A stretch of 64,000 bases of DNA from contig RPFO01000774.1 of the NCBI GenBank assembly GCA_009746045.1, positions 246,001-310,000 on the forward strand. The letters run 5' to 3'. Below the pieces are notes generated by a model. That model ran no database searches and was not told the DNA's origin. It saw only the letters and a program-made list of their open reading frames with translations. The translations under genes and the position numbers were made by a program. This DNA is from Mesostigma viride (Eukaryota; Streptophyta; Mesostigmatophyceae; Mesostigmatales; Mesostigmataceae). Positions 61,505 to 64,000 of the stretch are shown one piece after another (the first letter of the stretch is position 1; each line of letters starts with the position of its first letter).

Positions 61505-62260
61505 CTTAAGCTAGTAAGTAAGTAAGTACTTGCGTGTCATGCGCAAAGGCATGCCACCCATCCATCCATCGGGGTTAATGCTCCGTGACTCCCCAACGGG
61601 AGCACGAGTCTAATTAATTAATTAATTAATGCCACGGAGCTAGTACTATGCTAATCTCATTAGAAAAATAATTACACAAAAGTTTCACACACAAATTCAC
61701 AACAAATATCTTCTGCATCATCCCCCAACACTGAGATGGGGATGTAATCCTCATCCGAGCTGTCCTCTACTGTAATGGCAGACGAGGCGGTAGTGTATAC
61801 GTAGCGGCTATCCTCAGGACCAATAGTTGTCTCCTTGATTCTGTGCCGAACGTTCAGCCGGGTTACCAGCTTGTCCGTGAGCGTCCATGACTGGGCACCG
61901 TATGTGAGCGCCGTGAGGACCAGGACCTTGAAGAGGGCGCACTAGCTTGCGGTCCTTGCCAAGGTCGATCCTTCGAGTGCCAGTAGGTGTTGAGCGAGCG
62001 GAGCCTGGCCCAGGCCAGGCCGATGCGGGTCAGTCCACCTCGTCATCAGTGTCAGGGAGCACCGATCGGCTTCCCAGCAGTTTGAAGCGATCATGCACGG
62101 AATGGGACCTCAGACCCGTCGAGCAGCCGCGGGATATCTCGAGGCGGCGCCGGGCGAGAGGTAGCACCAATCACCATCGCCTCGGTCTGACGCCAATCTC
62201 CAGGGCCCTACCGCCCGCGCCTCCAAGCCTAGACAGATTGATCATCCTATTTATAAGGAG
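61505..62260 (-). mobile_element. TTAC-tail LINE copy B5: RT fragment, 3' UTR and tail
   Basis: From 62230 to 61850 on the minus strand there is a degenerate reverse transcriptase end (LEIGV, LPDTDDEVD, TRIGLAWARLRSLN, LVLTALTYGAQSWTLTDKL). The 3' UTR and a short TAAG/TTAC tail (61515-61529) follow. The ORF2 C-terminus between them is shortened. A 72-base insertion lies at 61558-61629. Confidence 0.7.
61558..61629 (+). mobile_element. 72-bp retroelement 3' end inserted in another LINE with target duplication
   Basis: The insert carries CCATCCATC, the CAAC hairpin (61584-61606) and an AATTAATTAATTAATTAA tail. TGCCAC occurs on both sides (61552-61557 and 61630-61635) but only once in the intact LINE copies, so it is a 6-bp target-site duplication. 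Confidence 0.8.
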
Positions 62261-62399
62261 AGATATGTAAGTAAGTAAGCCCGCGCGCGCACGGCCGCCA
62301 CCCGTGGACTTTTCGTGATATAGTCTACTCGGCATGGACATGTGCTACACTAGAGACGTGACGGGCTCACACCCGGGCAGCCTTGTGGTTTGTCTGTAA

Positions 62400-62640
62400 T
62401 ATGGAGGCAGATGGTGCGCAAGGATAGATGGCAAGTAGTGATGAAGGAGACCACCCCCAAGCCTGTGGGGGCTCCGCGTGTGACCAAGTATGGCATATTC
62501 ATAGCGATTCGGGCCGCGGTGCCCACACGTACCCTGTATAACTAGGACCTAGATAGCTTAATTAATCCATTCCATCCCATGTTCCCCTCCCACTGAGGAC
62601 TTATGCTCACGTGACGCAGTCACGAGTCTATTAATTAATT
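62400..62640 (+). mobile_element. LINE C-terminus with variant hairpin and TTAA tail
   Basis: The plus strand reads MVRKDRWQVVMKETTPKPVG, continuing to a stop at about 62540. The 3' UTR ends in a shortened hairpin, CGTGAC-GCA-GTCACG, and then AGTCTATTAATTAATTAA. No other ORF2 domain is present. Confidence 0.55.
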
Positions 62641-62664
62641 AAGTAAGTAAGTAGTAGTATAAGT

Positions 62665-62796
62665 ATCAAGGAGACAACCAGCGCAGGCCAGAAATCGGGA
62701 GAATCCGGACCATGGTAGCTCGAGCCTGCCGTTATCTTGTCCGCGTGTTCGAGTCGTTCAGGATGATGAAGATGAATGGTGATGGAAATGTGTAGA
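62665..62796 (+). mobile_element. Full copy of the dispersed ~130-bp element (possible SINE)
   Basis: It begins ATCAAGGAGACAACCAGCGC. It contains an A-box-like TAGCTC (62716-62721) and a B-box-like GTTCGAGTC (62747-62755) about 31 bases apart, and ends in a GATGATGAAGATGAATGG region. Other copies: 61381-61503, 49367-49432, 63335-63420 and 63925-64000, with partial ones at 34880-34950, 48710-48757, 59003-59033 and 22025-22080. Confidence 0.7.
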
Positions 62797-62812
62797 AGTA
62801 AGTACATAAGTA

Positions 62813-63308
62813 TAAGTAAGTAAGTAAGTAAGTAAGTACTTGCGTGTCATGCGCAAAGGCATGCCGCGGAGTACTATGCTAATCTCATTAGAAAAATAAT
62901 TACACAAAAGTTTAAACAAATATAAGTACTAAGTACTTGCGTGTCATGCGCGAAGGCATGCCACGGAGTCAGTACTATGCTAATATCAAAATAGAAAAAG
63001 TAATTACACAAAAGAAAAATATCGTCTGCATCATTCCCCAACCATTTAGCAAGTGCTAGATGGGGATGTAATCCTCATCCGAGCTAGCTGTCCTCTACTG
63101 TAACATGGCAGACGAGGCGGTTACTAGTGTAGCGGCTCTCCTCAGGGCCAATAACCTCCACCTGCGGACTTCTACCAGGCTGGCTAGCAACGGGCCGCGA
63201 GGCCCGTGGGGAGAAAACAGGAGCATACCCCTCAGGAAGGTGCTTATCGCAGATGGCAGCCCATTTCTCCTTGTCAATCCTATTTATTACTACATCCAGA
63301 CAGTTCAT
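62813..63308 (-). mobile_element. Two nested TTAC-tail LINE 3' ends (B6, B7)
   Basis: B6 (62813-62925) has the TAAG run, hairpin and 45 bases of 3' UTR. At about 62925 a second hairpin begins B7, which extends through the 3' UTR into the ORF2 C-terminus (63308-63084: IDKEKWAAICDKHLPEGYAP). B7 has insertions such as AGCTAGCTG in the 3' UTR. Confidence 0.75.
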
Positions 63309-63334
63309 GTTTTCCGCGTTTCGGAGTGGTTTAG

Positions 63335-63420
63335 GATAATAACGGCAGGCGAGCTCGAGCTACCACTGATGGTCCGGATTCTCCAGCTTTCTGGCCTGCA
63401 CTGGTTGTCTCCTTGATCTT
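63335..63420 (-). mobile_element. Copy of the dispersed ~130-bp element
   Basis: Inverse orientation: AATAACGGCAGGCGAGCTCG, then GGTCCGGATTCTCCAGCTTT and CTGGTTGTCTCCTTGATC. The trailing GATCTTTGATG recurs at 63655-63665 after another GGTTGTCTCCTT. Confidence 0.75.
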
Positions 63421-63429
63421 TGATGTGCT

Positions 63430-63650
63430 TCTTAAAAATTAAATTAAATTAAATTAAATTATAACATGCCTCCGTTGGGAGATCATGTAGCACATATTCC
63501 TTGATGGATGGGTGGGGTGGGAGGAGCCGTGTAATCGAACTAACCTAACTCTAATCTAGCTAGTCTAGAAAAGTCCTAACTACCCTACTCATCAAAACGC
63601 CTCCTCCGCTTGGGGGGAGGTGGTTTGCCCACAGGGTCGGGCGTGGTTGT
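63430..63650 (-). mobile_element. LINE C-terminus and 3' UTR with TTTAA tail, second copy
   Basis: On the minus strand: PDPVGKPPPPKRRRRFDE and a stop, the 3' UTR, a hairpin at 63487-63465 (outer CATG/CATG, bulge A, inner TCTCC/GGAGG, loop CAAC) and (TTTAA)n at 63435-63461. It matches 16800-17056 closely. Confidence 0.7.
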
Positions 63651-63794
63651 CTCCTTGATCTTTGATGCACATGCTTCTTGACCCGGGTTAACTCATATCA
63701 ATCCGAGGTCGATCACGGCCAACCCGGCGGTTCCGGAACTGCGTGGCACGCATGGCTCCCAAATGGAACTGCGTGAAAAAAAAAAAAACGATAT

Positions 63795-63885
63795 GATGTT
63801 TGCAATTCGATTTCAATTATTTTTCTGATGAGATTAGCATAGTACTTCGTGGCATGCCAATGTGCATGACATGCAAGTACTTACT
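63795..63885 (+). mobile_element. TTAC-tail LINE 3' terminus, plus strand
   Basis: The last ~85 bases of the LINE 3' UTR and the hairpin (AGTACT, CGTG, CATGC, GCATG, CATG, AGTACT) are followed by TACTATTATAAGC, so only a stub of tail remains. Confidence 0.7.
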
Positions 63886-63924
63886 ATTATAAGCGAGACA
63901 ACTTGTAACCTCTAGAGATATAGT

Positions 63925-64000
63925 ATCAAGGAGTCAACCAGCGCAGGCCAGAAATGGGGAGAATCTGGACCATGGTAGCTCGAGCCTGCCGTTATCTTGT
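63925..64000 (+). mobile_element. Dispersed ~130-bp element, cut by the window edge
   Basis: It begins ATCAAGGAGTCAACCAGCGC and runs to GCCGTTATCTTGT at the window end, nearly identical to 62665-62740. The high identity suggests recent spread. Confidence 0.8.

Overview
This is nuclear DNA of a eukaryote with a plastid, most likely a unicellular alga of the green lineage. The genes are split by GT-AG introns. One encodes a ClpR4-like plastid Clp subunit, another a cyanobacterial-type LptB ABC ATPase. The exons are GC-rich, and the introns and spacers are full of satellites and LINE debris. No operons, CRISPR arrays, rRNA genes or convincing tRNA genes are visible. The species cannot be named from sequence alone.

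Layout. (1) 432-5843 (+): the last five visible exons of an LptB-like ABC transporter ATPase whose 5' end lies outside the window. (2) 5844-17275: retroelement fragments, including ORF1-only elements. One of these is split by a piggyBac-like insertion at a TTAA site. Very long (TAAG)n arrays follow and are split by a hAT-like insertion. (3) 18294-19172 (-): an intronless gene for a ClpR4-like, catalytically dead Clp core subunit. It is divergent from (4) 19926-43664 (+), a gene of at least 25 exons for an ER J-domain/thioredoxin-like protein resembling DNAJC16/ERdj8; its introns hold many minisatellites. (5) 43730-48400: more LINE fragments (endonuclease, reverse transcriptase and 3' ends). 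(6) 48808-52020 (-): a three-exon ALG3 gene (ER dolichol-P-mannose mannosyltransferase). (7) 53295-54692 (+): a two-exon small heat shock protein gene. (8) 54693-64000: a gene-poor stretch that becomes a dense graveyard of the same retroelement families.

The functional genes share a broad theme: protein quality control (HSP20, ClpR4, ER J-protein), N-glycan assembly in the ER (ALG3) and envelope lipid transport (LptB). They are not an operon, and the grouping is probably chance.

The most unusual signals are structural. First, several unrelated-looking retroelement 3' ends finish in the same small hairpin: outer stem, one-base 5' bulge, five-pair inner stem and CAAC loop. The stem pairs vary compensatorily between families, and a (TTAA)n or (TTTAA)n tail follows at once. 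A second LINE family has its own long 3' hairpin followed by (TTAC)n, and kilobase (TAAG)n arrays look like overgrown tails of that kind. Second, several introns of the DNAJC16-like gene carry tandem repeats that begin at, or contain, the predicted 5' splice site, so they hold multiple copies of an exon end plus donor.
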